A stretch of 64,000 bases of DNA, taken from the NCBI GenBank assembly GCA_039636865.1, contig CP144172.1:1922001-1986000 (forward strand). The letters run 5' to 3'. The position numbers and the translations under genes are program-made. This document shows, piece after piece, positions 44,346 to 52,513 of this stretch (position 1 is the stretch's first letter; every line of letters begins with the position of its first letter). This DNA comes from Dermatophilaceae bacterium Sec6.4. GTDB taxonomy: Bacteria > Actinomycetota > Actinomycetes > Actinomycetales > Dermatophilaceae. The notes below the pieces were generated by a model. It had not been told where the DNA came from, did not search any database, and saw only the letters and a program-made list of their open reading frames with translations.

Positions 44346-44856
44346 ATGAGTGAGCAGCCGCACGACCCTTATCCCGATACCGACCCCCCGGGGGTCACCC
44401 CCCAGCAGATGCAGGCCGATGCCGAGGACCTGCACACGAGCTTTGCCGATCTGGCCGCGTTGGTGATCGGTTCGCGTGGCCTGGATGAGTTACTTGCCCT
44501 GGTCGCGACGTACGCGGCCCACGCGATTCCCGGCGCGGACGGGGCAGGGGTGGCCCTGCTGCGCGTCGATTGCCCGCAGAACAGGGTCGCGGCGTTAGCT
44601 GCCAGTCACCCGTTCGTCGAACAGATCGACCAGATCCAATAGGTGACAGTGAATGAGGGCCGTGTATCACCGCGGTGGTGGAACGTCGCACGGTGCGGTC
44701 GGGGTCGCTGGGTGGGGAGCAAAGGTGGCCACATTTCGGCCCACGAGCGGCGCAGTTGGGTGTCCATAGTGCGTTGTCGTTGCCGTTGCTGTTGCCCGGG
44801 GCGGTTGTGGGTGTGCTCAACGTGTACGCCCACGGTCCAGGCTCCCTGCCAAACTA
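44346..44856 (+). pseudogene. Truncated GAF-ANTAR gene (third copy)
   Basis: It starts MSEQPHDPYPDTDPPGVTPQ and continues HAIPGADGAGVALLRV... to a TAG at 44641 where the paralogues have Tyr. The next codons read VTVNEG and then lose a C (GGGCCGTG for GGGCCCGTG). The frame resumes as RRTVRSGSLGGEQRWPHFGP and LSLPLLLPGAVVGVLNVYAH, and ends near 44856. The ANTAR domain is missing. A recombinase relic abuts the break, so this end was probably created by recombination. Confidence 0.8.
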
Positions 44857-44869
44857 GTGGACACCCTGC

Positions 44870-45118
44870 GTATTGAGACTGGTCGTATTCGTCGGGTTGA
44901 GCGTGCGCAGTTCGTTGGGTGGCCCGCTCGTACGTCCTGGCGTGGATGAAACGAGTACGTGGGGTTCCGATGTTCGAGCCGATCGTGGCGAACTAAAGGT
45001 TTCGCGCGAGCTGCTGGTTGCGCCAGCCGTTGAGCATCGTCGCGAGCACCTGCTCGTCGGGTCGCAGGACCGGCATCGACTGCACGAGGTGGACTCGTCC
45101 GGAATTATCTATCCACAT
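44870..45118 (-). pseudogene. N-terminal fragment of a tyrosine recombinase
   Basis: The minus-strand frame from the ATG at 45118 reads MWIDNSGRVHLVQSMPVLRP then DEQVLATMLNGWRNQQLARN, followed by an amber stop, then FATIGSNIGTPRTRF. The motif LRP.EQV...ML.GWRNQQLARNL opens the core-binding (SAM-like) domain of a group of actinobacterial tyrosine recombinases. The catalytic half is absent. It abuts the truncated GAF-ANTAR relic. Confidence 0.6.
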
Positions 45119-45405
45119 TGAAGCTCCCGCACATCTGGTTGCATCCAGTGATTCAATGATGCATTAGATGAGAATCACGCTATCAGCGCAGGTCAGCGGC
45201 GTGTCGTCATGACAGCGCTGGACCTGCAGGTCGGCATCTGAGGGTCCTGTTCGCCGAGTCGTGAGCGCCTAGTCCTACTCGTTTTCGCAGGTCAGAGACT
45301 CGGAATACATCGCCACTGGGGCAGTGCAGTCGAACGGTGCGATTGATTCATCTGATGCAATACGCAGACTACGACTTGTCATAAGGGCCGTTATCGGCCA
45401 GTAAG

Positions 45406-45424
45406 CTGGCTAGTGACTGGCTAG
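45406..45424. promoter_or_regulatory. Direct repeat CTGGCTAG upstream of the Phd-type antitoxin
   Basis: CTGGCTAG occurs at 45406-45413 and 45417-45424, 11 bases apart, that is on one face of the helix. It lies 22 bases before the antitoxin start, a plausible autoregulatory operator. Confidence 0.5.
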
Positions 45425-45446
45425 ATATCAGGCTATGGTGGTGGTC

Positions 45447-45719
45447 ATGAAGACGGTAGCTCTGAGTGAGGCCAAGGACAAGCTGTCAGCGTTGGTTGAT
45501 GAAGCGAGTAGCACCCACGAGATGATCGCGATCACCAAGCATGGGCATACCGCTGCGGTGTTGATGTCGGCGGATGATTTGGAGTCATTGCACGAGACGC
45601 TGCACGCGTTGTCTGCTCCTGGTGCGGCGGAGGAATTGCGTGCTTCGGATGCGGATTTCGCGGCGGGGAACATTGTCACGGGCGAGGAGCTGCGCCGACG
45701 GTACGGGCTTGATTCGTGA
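45447..45719 (+). CDS. Phd/YefM-family antitoxin
   Basis: The 90-residue protein opens MKTVALSEAKDKLSALVDEA and IAITKHGHTAAVLMSADDLE, the Phd/YefM DNA-binding domain, with an acidic C-terminal tail that would cover the toxin. The frame extends to 45435, but the family start fits 45447. The GTGA stop overlaps the toxin start. Confidence 0.88.
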   Translation: MKTVALSEAKDKLSALVDEASSTHEMIAITKHGHTAAVLMSADDLESLHETLHALSAPGAAEELRASDADFAAGNIVTGEELRRRYGLDS

Positions 45720-46000
45720 CTGGTGATGACCAGCAGGGGTGGCGGGTGGAGCTGTCGGCGACTGCGCTGCGATCGTTGGACCGGTTACCCGCCAAAGTTG
45801 CGGTCGCAGTGGTGGAGTTTGTGACGGTGGTGTTGCCGAGTAACCCGCGCCGGATGTCCAAACCGCTGCGGTACGAGCTGGAAGGTCTGCACGTCGCGCG
45901 GCGTGGGGACTACCGGGTCACGTTCCGCATCGATGAGGACGATCACGTGCTACGGATCGGGCGTATCGAGCACCGCGCGCACATCTACAAGGCGCACTGA
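45716..46000 (+). CDS. RelE-family toxin
   Basis: The 94-residue protein reads WRVELSATALRSLDRLPAKV, ...NPRRMSKPLRYELEGLHVAR, then RGDYRVTFRIDEDDHVLRIG and the terminal IEHRAHIYKAH. The RelE core with Arg and the C-terminal His-x-x-x-Tyr-type end suggests a ribosome-dependent mRNA endonuclease. It starts at a GTG overlapping the antitoxin stop by 4 bases. Confidence 0.88.
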   Translation: MTGDDQQGWRVELSATALRSLDRLPAKVAVAVVEFVTVVLPSNPRRMSKPLRYELEGLHVARRGDYRVTFRIDEDDHVLRIGRIEHRAHIYKAH

Positions 46001-46045
46001 CCGCGTCCAGGCCGCGCGCATCGCCGGTGGTCGTTGGTGGTCGGG

Positions 46046-46270
46046 TCAGTGTCGCTCGGGTGTGTACAGGTGGTGCGCGCAGGACGGGCAGCGGGAGAAT
46101 GCAGGTGGCCAGTCCCGGCCGCTGGCAGGCCAGGGATCACCGCGGCGAGGGGTGTCTGCGCCACACAAGGCGGTGTGCTGGCCGGGTGGGGTCGCGTGGA
46201 CCATGCCTTTCGCGTTCGTGGCCGAACCATGGGCCCATCCCATCTGCGGCAGGGTCGCTGAATCTGTCAT
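46046..46270 (-). CDS. 74-residue 'LCGADTP' family protein, copy 2
   Basis: MTDSATLPQMGWAHGS is followed by KGMVHATPPGQHTALCGADT, GDPWPASGRDWPPAFSRCPS and CAHHLYTPERH. It aligns with the protein at 23678-23926 over the central 45 residues. Cysteines in LCGAD and CPSC are conserved in both. The function is unknown. Longer frames upstream (to 46411) have no shared sequence. Confidence 0.65.
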   Translation of the reverse strand: MTDSATLPQMGWAHGSATNAKGMVHATPPGQHTALCGADTPRRGDPWPASGRDWPPAFSRCPSCAHHLYTPERH

Positions 46271-46745
46271 CGCTGCACCGCTCTCCTTGAGTGCCGGATG
46301 CCACCACGTGCGGGCGACCGAGGCGAAGCCAGGCCACACCTGGTTCGGGATCCAACCTAGCGACGTGCAGCAGTTGATGCGCGCTAGCGACGACTGACAT
46401 CCGCTGTTCACACGTGGATGGGGTTGTGCGCATGAACCACGCAGTTACGCGGGATTCCGGTCACTATCCCGCGTGTTCGACGGACTCTCGGTGGTGTCTC
46501 CGGGGGTCGCAACGGTAAGACAACTTCCCGAGACACCAGCAGGTCCCCGAAGTACTGTCCGGTCGCCGTCACTGAAGACGATGTTCGTGGTTTTCCATGA
46601 GCGTAGGTTCCTGAGACCGGGACGACTTGCTCCGTAGAATGGCCCCTATCGCGGAATTCACCTCCGGAACGGCCTGGCGGAGACTGAGTCGTCTAGCAGG
46701 CTGTGTGGCAGCTCAGCCCAGCGACCACAGACGACCACAGGCGGT
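46271..46745. other. Intergenic, nothing recognised
   Basis: About 475 bases between the LCGADTP gene and the end of the integrase. No gene or strong structure is supportable. Confidence 0.4.
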
Positions 46746-47855
46746 TCAATGTGGTTCTGCGAGAGCGATCTGGCTGAGTGCTTCAGCGATTTGGGCGTCT
46801 CGACCGCGGGCGGCGTGTTGATATTTCAGAGCTGCCTGGGGAGTTGAGTGACCGAGTCGCGCCATCAGCTCTGCGAGGGTTGCTCCGGTTTGAGCAGCGA
46901 GCACAGCGCCGGTGTGTCGAAGGTCGTGCCAGCGAAGGTCAGGTCGGCCGGCAGCCCGTCGTGCTGGGTAGAACACCCGGTAGAGAGTGCTCGGTGCTAG
47001 ATGAGATTCACCATCGGCGGCCGGAAAGAGGATTCCCTCCCGCCCATGCACAGTCAGCAAGTGCTCCTGAAGCATGGGTAGCAGGTGAGGTGGGATAGAA
47101 ACCTCGCGTGTGCCCGCCAGGCTTTTCGGCGTTCCGATGATGGTCCGCCCGTCGGAGCGCACAACGCCGCGTCGGACCTGGAGGGTGCCTTTGGGGAGGT
47201 CGATGTCCTTGCGCCGAAGTTCGGTGATCTCGCCGAACCGAAGTCCGGTCCAAGCCGCAAGAAGCACCAGGGGTCGGTACTGAGGGGGCATCGCAGTCGC
47301 GATAGCTTCCAGTTCCGACAGCGAGGCTGGGGCAATTTGTTTGACCCGTCGTGTCGATCCGGCCCCTCGGATGTGGCACGGATTGGCTGCGATCTCTTCG
47401 TCCTGCACGGCGGTGTTGAGGATCGTGCGAAGGAGCCCGTACGCATGACTGCGCAGGGTTGGCCGGTCGGGGTCCAGCGAACCGTACCAACGTCGGACCT
47501 GCGGGGGAGTGATCGCTTTGAGCGGGTGGCCATCAAGAGGTGCCAACTGGTGGCGCAACAGCGACGAGTAGTGCGCGCGGGTCCGTGGTTTCAGATCACG
47601 CTCGCTGAGCCAGGTTTGAGCGTAGGTGCCGAACACGATGGGATCCCGCTTCGAAGCACCGCGATCAGCTGGAGGTGTCCAGTGGTCTGCGACGACCAGG
47701 CGCCGTTCGTCGATGAGCCAGGCCTCTGCATCAAGGCGGGCCTCGAACGTGTGCGGTGCCAGATGAAGTTTCATGTCTGGACCGGTGTAGCGGGCTTGCA
47801 GTCGCCCACTGCGTTGTTTGCTGATCTGGCCGAATCCACGCTTCCGTCCCGGCAT
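46746..47855 (-). CDS. int: Tyrosine integrase (phage/ICE type)
   Basis: The 369-residue protein has an N-terminal arm-binding region (FGQISKQRSGRLQARYTGPD), a core-binding domain (TYAQTWLSERDLKPRTRAHY) and a catalytic domain. The catalytic domain has Arg in WTGLRFGEI, His-x-x-Arg in WHDLRHTGAVLAAQTGA, LGHSTPQAAL and the nucleophile Tyr in ALKYQHAARG. All catalytic residues are present. Its start lies about 150 bases from a tRNA 3'-end remnant (48007-48029), so it is the probable integrase of the island to its left. Confidence 0.95.
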   Translation of the reverse strand: MPGRKRGFGQISKQRSGRLQARYTGPDMKLHLAPHTFEARLDAEAWLIDERRLVVADHWTPPADRGASKRDPIVFGTYAQTWLSERDLKPRTRAHYSSLLRHQLAPLDGHPLKAITPPQVRRWYGSLDPDRPTLRSHAYGLLRTILNTAVQDEEIAANPCHIRGAGSTRRVKQIAPASLSELEAIATAMPPQYRPLVLLAAWTGLRFGEITELRRKDIDLPKGTLQVRRGVVRSDGRTIIGTPKSLAGTREVSIPPHLLPMLQEHLLTVHGREGILFPAADGESHLAPSTLYRVFYPARRAAGRPDLRWHDLRHTGAVLAAQTGATLAELMARLGHSTPQAALKYQHAARGRDAQIAEALSQIALAEPH

Positions 47856-47867
47856 GGTAATTCTCCT

Positions 47868-47888
47868 TGCATCGGATATGCATCGGAT
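47868..47888. repeat. Direct repeat TGCATCGGAT upstream of the integrase
   Basis: TGCATCGGAT occurs at 47868-47877 and 47879-47888, an 11-bp period. It is placed just upstream of the int start, where an arm-type integrase site or an autoregulatory operator would be expected. Confidence 0.5.
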
Positions 47889-48006
47889 TGGAGTCTATCC
47901 AAGGGGCCTTCTGGCATCTTTCGTCACGGGTCAATTTCCCTGAACTCCCAGCTCAGAGGCCTAAATTGGGGTAACGCCTAATCATCCGAGGTACTTTGAA
48001 ATCTGA

Positions 48007-48029
48007 TTCGATCCCAGTATCGCCCACCA
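48007..48029 (+). other. tRNA 3'-end remnant, probable attachment site (attR-like)
   Basis: TTCGATCCCAGTATCGCCCA followed by CCA is the T-loop, 3' T-stem, acceptor strand and CCA of a tRNA whose acceptor is GGGCGAT. It is most like actinobacterial tRNA-Val. The bases before it cannot form the T-stem, so only this 3' part is tRNA-derived. A terminator follows directly. This is the layout left when an element integrates into the 3' end of a tRNA gene; the integrase is next to it. Confidence 0.65.
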
Positions 48030-48036
48030 GCACGAA

Positions 48037-48075
48037 ACGGCCCCTGACCAGCGAAAACGCTTCGTCAGGGGCCGT
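48037..48075 (+). terminator. Intrinsic terminator after the tRNA remnant
   Basis: ACGGCCCCTGAC (48037-48048) and GTCAGGGGCCGT (48064-48075) form a 12-bp stem followed by CTTT. It probably belonged to the original tRNA transcription unit and marks host DNA to the right. Confidence 0.8.
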
Positions 48076-48176
48076 CTTTGTGCGGCAACGTGCTATCCAC
48101 GTGCGATTAGATCCGGCTTCGTGGGTTCGGGAGGCACACCATCACGTGCACTGGGCAGACGCCTTCAGAGCCGGCC

Positions 48177-48530
48177 ATGCGAAGTAAGCCGCGCTCTCGT
48201 GAGCGGGACGCTCGCAGTGTTCACGGATCATTCCCGTTTCCCATACGTGTGTCTCTTCGATTGTTGGAGCACGGTCGCGTCGCGTGCCTGGTGTTCCTGA
48301 CCAGGGCTGATCATCAGGGTCATCGAGAGTTCGACGTCACAGTTTCGGATCCGGATACTCCTAAGGGGCAACCGCGCCGAGCTGATCTTGAGAACGACCG
48401 CCTGCTTCGGCTGGTATATCGACAGCTCGATATTGCCACCAACGGTCACGCAGAGCAGGTGAAAGCTCCGTCTGCTGACCCTGCTGACCCTGCTGCCGCG
48501 GCCGTGGGACCCACCGACGCCCAGAGCTGA
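48177..48530 (+). CDS. Hypothetical 117-residue protein
   Basis: The central part RLLEHGRVACLVFLTRADHQ and LENDRLLRLVYRQLDIATNG looks coding, and the tail is Ala/Pro/Asp-rich. There is no ribosome binding site at the ATG. No family is recognised, and it may be a decayed gene. Confidence 0.35.
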   Translation: MRSKPRSRERDARSVHGSFPFPIRVSLRLLEHGRVACLVFLTRADHQGHREFDVTVSDPDTPKGQPRRADLENDRLLRLVYRQLDIATNGHAEQVKAPSADPADPAAAAVGPTDAQS

Positions 48531-49151
48531 GACAGCAGCTGTTGGAGACGTAGTCAACTGGCGCAACTGCAAGTACGGGTGGAACCTGGCGGGGATGATC
48601 CCGTCCTGCTGGCCCCAGCCCTGCACCTAGTACACGAGACCGCGGCCTGGCCGATCGACGGCGCCGCGTCGGCCGACCTTCAACAGCGAGGCGACGGAGG
48701 AGTGGAACTGTTATGCGTTGCCTCCGGTGTGTTCCTGTACCCAGGCACAGGAACACTGCGAGGAGGGGCGCCAGAGCTGGCTCGCTCGCGGCCGATACAC
48801 GCGACAGCTCGGTGAATTGACCGGCCCACGACCGCCAGCCGATTTACACAGCCGACGCGCAAAGCAACGTCCACGGACGCGATGTCGAGCCGGTGGCTGA
48901 AGACGCGGCCGAGGCTCGCGTCTGTGAACTTTGATACCCCGAAGCGTGAGCCCCGGACTCCAGGGATTTGAGTCGGTTAATTCGAGCTCGCGGCCGCGGA
49001 GGTCGTGTCGGCACCGGTAGCCAGCACCGGCGAGGGCCGCGCCCAGCAGGCGGGTAGCGAGGCGGCCTCGACACGGTCCCAAGACACGATCTGGAAACCG
49101 GTGCGCGTCCAAGTAGACCGCGGCCAGCCACTGGACTGCGATCGCCAGCGG
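48531..49151. other. Mostly non-coding DNA left of IS256 copy 2
   Basis: About 620 bases with several short frames on both strands but no recognised domain or start. The sequence next to the IS may be the end of a gene cut by the insertion or by deletion. Confidence 0.4.
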
Positions 49152-50694
49152 GGGAGTATCGCAAACTTGGTGTTTTTGATCCGTGACACGCCTACTTGAT
49201 CGGGGTGGGCGGGATCGGAGAAGAAGAGCATGAAACTGCCTGACATGAGCGTTACGAGCCAGGACAACCGTGAGCAGCCGGCCGCGCCGGTTGCTCGCCC
49301 GGGGCGTGCCCCGGGCGACCGTAAGCCCAAGAAGAGCGTGATCGAGGCGCAGCAGGCTGCTGCGGTCGCTGATCTGGTGCGGGCCGCGCGGGCCAGTGGT
49401 GACTCGTTGACGGGCCCGACTGGGTTGCTGAAGCAGGTCACCGCGATGGTGCTGGAGGCGGCGCTGGAAGAGGAGATGACGCAGCACCTGGGCCACGCCA
49501 AACACCGGGGCAACCCTGCGCTCGAGGATGAGGGTGTCGATGACGTTGATCATCATGACGATGACGATGGTGGTGGTGGTCACGGGCGAACTCGTAATGT
49601 TCGTAATGGTTCCCGCACCAAGACCGTGCTGACTGATAACGCGGGCAAGGTGGATATCACGGTCCCGCGGGACCGCGCCGGGACGTTCGAGCCGGTGATC
49701 GTGCCCAAGCACCACCGCAAACTGGGTAGCGTGGAAGAGCTCGTGCTCTCGCTGACGTCCAAAGGCCTAACCAGCGGTGAGATCAGCGCGCACTTGTCCG
49801 AGATTTATGGGGCGTCGGTGTCGAAGGACACGATCTGTCGGATCACGGACCGGGTCAGTGAAGAGATGAATGAGTGGCTCGCCCGCCCGTTGGACCCGGT
49901 GTACGCGGCGATCTTTATCGACGCGATCGTGGTGAAAGTCAGGGACGGTCAAGTCGCGAACCGCCCGTTCTACGCTGCGATCGGCGTCACGGTCGAGGGC
50001 GGTAAAGATGTCCTGGGCTTGTGGGCCGGTACCCCGGGTCAGGGTGAGGGCGCCAAGTACTGGCTCGCGGTACTGACCGAGATCAAGAACCGGGGCGTGA
50101 CCGACACCATGTTCGTCGTGTGTGACGGCCTCAAAGGACTACCCGACTCGGTCGCTGCGGTATGGCCTAAGGCGATCGTGCAAACATGCGTGATCCATTT
50201 GTTGCGCAACAGTTTCCGGTACACCTCCCGCAAGTACTGGGACCAGATCGCGAAGGAGTTGAAGCTGGTCTATACCGCCGGAAGTGTGGCCGAGGCCAGA
50301 GCCAAGTTCGAGGAGTTCAGCGCCACCTGGGGCCAGCGCTACCCTGCGTTGATCAAGCTGTGGGAAAGTGCCTGGGAGGAGTTCATCCCGTTCCTCGCGT
50401 TCGACGTGGAGATCCGCCGGATTCTGTTCAGTACGAACGCGATCGAGTCACTGAACGCCCGCTACCGGCGCGCAGTGCGGGCCCGCGGGCACTTCCCCAA
50501 CGAGCACGCCGCACTGAAGTGCCTCTACCTTGTCACCAGGAGCCTGGACCCCACCGGGAAAGGAGCCACCCGCTGGACCATGCGCTGGAAACCAGCACTG
50601 AACGTGTTCGCCATCGTATTCGAGGGCCGCTGGCCCACCGCCGAAAAGTACTGACCACCAACAGGATCAGAAACACCTAAATTGAGACACTCCC
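49152..50694 (+). mobile_element. IS256-family insertion sequence, copy 2 (no target duplication)
   Basis: The same 1,543-bp element as 8151-9693, in the same orientation, with the same ends (GGGAGTATC... to ...GAGACACTCCC). The flanks GCCAGCGG (left) and CAGCAGTC (right) do not repeat, so this copy was probably rearranged after insertion by deletion or recombination with another copy. Confidence 0.93.
49230..50654 (+). CDS. IS256/Mutator-type transposase, copy 2
   Basis: The 474-residue protein is identical to the first copy except for Lys instead of Gln in AEARAKFEEF. The catalytic Asp-Asp-Glu segments are intact, so it is presumably active and could mobilise either copy. Confidence 0.95.
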   Translation: MKLPDMSVTSQDNREQPAAPVARPGRAPGDRKPKKSVIEAQQAAAVADLVRAARASGDSLTGPTGLLKQVTAMVLEAALEEEMTQHLGHAKHRGNPALEDEGVDDVDHHDDDDGGGGHGRTRNVRNGSRTKTVLTDNAGKVDITVPRDRAGTFEPVIVPKHHRKLGSVEELVLSLTSKGLTSGEISAHLSEIYGASVSKDTICRITDRVSEEMNEWLARPLDPVYAAIFIDAIVVKVRDGQVANRPFYAAIGVTVEGGKDVLGLWAGTPGQGEGAKYWLAVLTEIKNRGVTDTMFVVCDGLKGLPDSVAAVWPKAIVQTCVIHLLRNSFRYTSRKYWDQIAKELKLVYTAGSVAEARAKFEEFSATWGQRYPALIKLWESAWEEFIPFLAFDVEIRRILFSTNAIESLNARYRRAVRARGHFPNEHAALKCLYLVTRSLDPTGKGATRWTMRWKPALNVFAIVFEGRWPTAEKY

Positions 50695-50865
50695 CAGCAG
50701 TCAGGCCGCGATAGGACCTGTCCCGGCTCATTGCAAACGAGGGCGTATTCGGGGTTCGAAGCAGGGGCAACGAAACAAGACCTACGTCTATGTCGGTACC
50801 TGTGCGTGTCGAGGCAAACTGAATACGTCGAGTACAAGATGCACTCGCGGATAAGAGGAGACGAC

Positions 50866-51045
50866 ATGTCCGAGCCTGTAGAGAACGCCCCCGCTGCAAC
50901 TGACGCTGCACCCGCGAAGGAGAACGCGGAAACAGCGCTTCCGGACGATGAACTTGAGTGTGTCGCCGGCGCGGGCTACCCGGCCGGCGAAACGCCGGCG
51001 GATTACGGTATCGCCGACAAGATGCGTAACGGGTGGCGGAATTGA
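50866..51045 (+). CDS. RiPP precursor-like peptide with VAGAG cleavage motif
   Basis: The 59-residue peptide has an acidic Ala/Pro/Glu-rich leader (MSEPVENAPAATDAAPAKEN), then LPDDELECVAGAG and a 22-residue C-terminal part YPAGETPADYGIADKMRNGW plus RN. The DDELECVAGAG block parallels TDEELDSVAGG of the NHLP precursor at 56777-57064, where the peptidase cuts after the double Gly. The putative core has no Cys and few Ser/Thr, so it may be exported unmodified or serve as a signal. GAGGAG lies 7 bases before the ATG. A broken duplicate is at 51649-51815. Confidence 0.65.
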   Translation: MSEPVENAPAATDAAPAKENAETALPDDELECVAGAGYPAGETPADYGIADKMRNGWRN

Positions 51046-51046
51046 G

Positions 51047-51423
51047 AGGGCACTGGTGGAACAGCTGGCCTACTCGGAGGACAACTGGGGTAGCGAGGTG
51101 TTGCTCGGCCGCGTCGATCTCGAGCCGTGGTCATCAGCAGATTGGGCTGCGGATCGCCACTGGGAAATGACCAGTGCTGCGCGTGACAAGGTGTGCAGTT
51201 GAGCGAGCAATACGCACAGTTGCGTGCTCCTAGCGATGAGATCCTGCGCTATCTTCCTGGTTCGGTCAGTCGTTCGGATACGTTGAGCAAGACCCAAGAT
51301 CGTCATATTGGCGAGGCCTTTTCACTGCGCTGGGTGATCATTCACCTTATCGAGGAGTACGCCCGTCACGTTGGACACGTGGACCTGATTCGGGAGGCCA
51401 TCGACGGGGAGACTGGGAAATAA
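51047..51423 (+). pseudogene. Truncated, frameshifted DUF664 (DinB-like) gene
   Basis: One frame gives LAYSEDNWGSEVLL...PWSSADWAADRHWEMTSA and ends at 51202. A second gives [13 protein letters not shown]... to [20 protein letters not shown] and [10 protein letters not shown], ending at 51423. These are consecutive parts of DUF664/DinB-type proteins (mycothiol-dependent enzymes). The first metal-binding helix is missing. It is a relic wedged between the two precursor copies. Confidence 0.7.
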
Positions 51424-51648
51424 CGCGATCGGGAACAGCACCTTGTGAGCGGGTCTCGGCATCCGGGCAACTCGTCGATGTAAAACCGGGCAGCACCGGC
51501 GACGAGCCGTCACCAGGCGAGGATCGTCAATTCGAGGTCTGAAGCCGGCGCGACGAAACAAGACCTAGGCCTATCTCGGTACCTGTGCGTGTCGAGGCAA
51601 ACTGAATACGTCGAGCGCAAGATGCACTCGCGCATAAGTGGAGACGGC

Positions 51649-51815
51649 ATGTCCGAGCCTGTAGAGAACGCCCCCGCTGCAACTGACGCTGCACCCGCGA
51701 AGGAGAACGCGGAAACAGCGCTTCCGACTATGAACTTGAGTGTGTCGCCGGCGCCGGCGAAACGCGGCAACCTCTCGACAGAGGACGTCCTCGACAGGCT
51801 ACTAAGGGGTGGTAG
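51649..51815 (+). pseudogene. Duplicate of the VAGAG peptide with a 1-base deletion
   Basis: The first 26 codons are the same as in 50866-51045. One base is then lost (CTTCCGACTATGAAC for CTTCCGGACGATGAAC). Restoring it gives DYELECVAGAG and a different 18-residue core, ETRQPLDRGRPRQATKGW, with a TAG at 51813. The upstream 100 bases are also duplicated. The unit is a second precursor with a variant core, now or apparently broken. Confidence 0.65.
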
Positions 51816-51894
51816 CGAGACGGCCACTGGCAGTGGCCACGGGAAACTACCCGGAGACGGTCATGTAGTTGCTCGGAGACGGTGCCGAGTGATC

Positions 51895-52345
51895 ATGAAC
51901 ATGTCGGAGTGGTTCGCCCTCACCGAGTCGCTGCGTGATGCCGGGAGATGCGGGTGTGCTCGCACCACACCGTGGCCGGCTACGTCGCCGCTGGGGAGGC
52001 GCGGTGTTGTAGGCGCGGGTTACGCCGAGGGGGGTTGGTAGCCGAGTATGTGCACAGAGTCGAGGAGTGGGTCGAGCGTTACTGGGCAAGATCCGCGCCG
52101 ATGTGGTCCACAACAAGGGCCTGGGCTTGGCGGGTCCTGAGCACACGTCGAGACGGTTGGTGGCGGTGGTGAAGGCCGACCACCACCTGGGCCAGGTACG
52201 GGTCCATTGGCGGTGGGTGACGCGAGCTCGGGATGTGGTTGTAGTACGACTTCGGTGACGGTTCGGTGACGGTTCGGTGATCGGCGGGGCGCCGGGCATG
52301 TTGTTCTGCGCTTCGCTGGGGCCCGGTCCCGGGTGGTCCTAGGGA
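51895..52345 (+). pseudogene. IS21-family IstA fragment, degenerate
   Basis: Pieces in changing frames read HHTVAGYVAAGEA, VAEYVHRVEEWVER, GKIRADVVHNKG, RRLVAVVKADHHLGQVRVH and MWL(stop)YDFGDG. These match in order the helix-turn-helix and catalytic start of IstA transposases. Stops and shifts, plus an 11-bp tandem repeat (TTCGGTGACGG, about 52251-52283), show it is dead. Confidence 0.6.
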
Positions 52346-52513
52346 CGAGTCTCTAATGCGCCGAGGTCTCACCTCGCGTCCTCAATAACCGCTGCTTGTC
52401 CCAGCAGCTGTCACAAAACGGTGAACCGGGCGCGGCGCGAGACCTGTGTCCGGAGTGGTGGTCGCGACCTAGGTCTATGGTGTGGTTTCCCGGCAGTGGG
52501 CAGGCTCCTATGC

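Noticed and set aside
48711..49715. Long minus-strand frame crossing the left end of IS256 copy 2.
   Set aside because: It runs antisense through the transposase gene; the same antisense frame appears in copy 1, so it is a composition shadow.
52251..52283. Tandem TTCGGTGACGG repeats suggesting iterons.
   Set aside because: They lie inside a degenerate IstA gene and are only about 2.5 copies.
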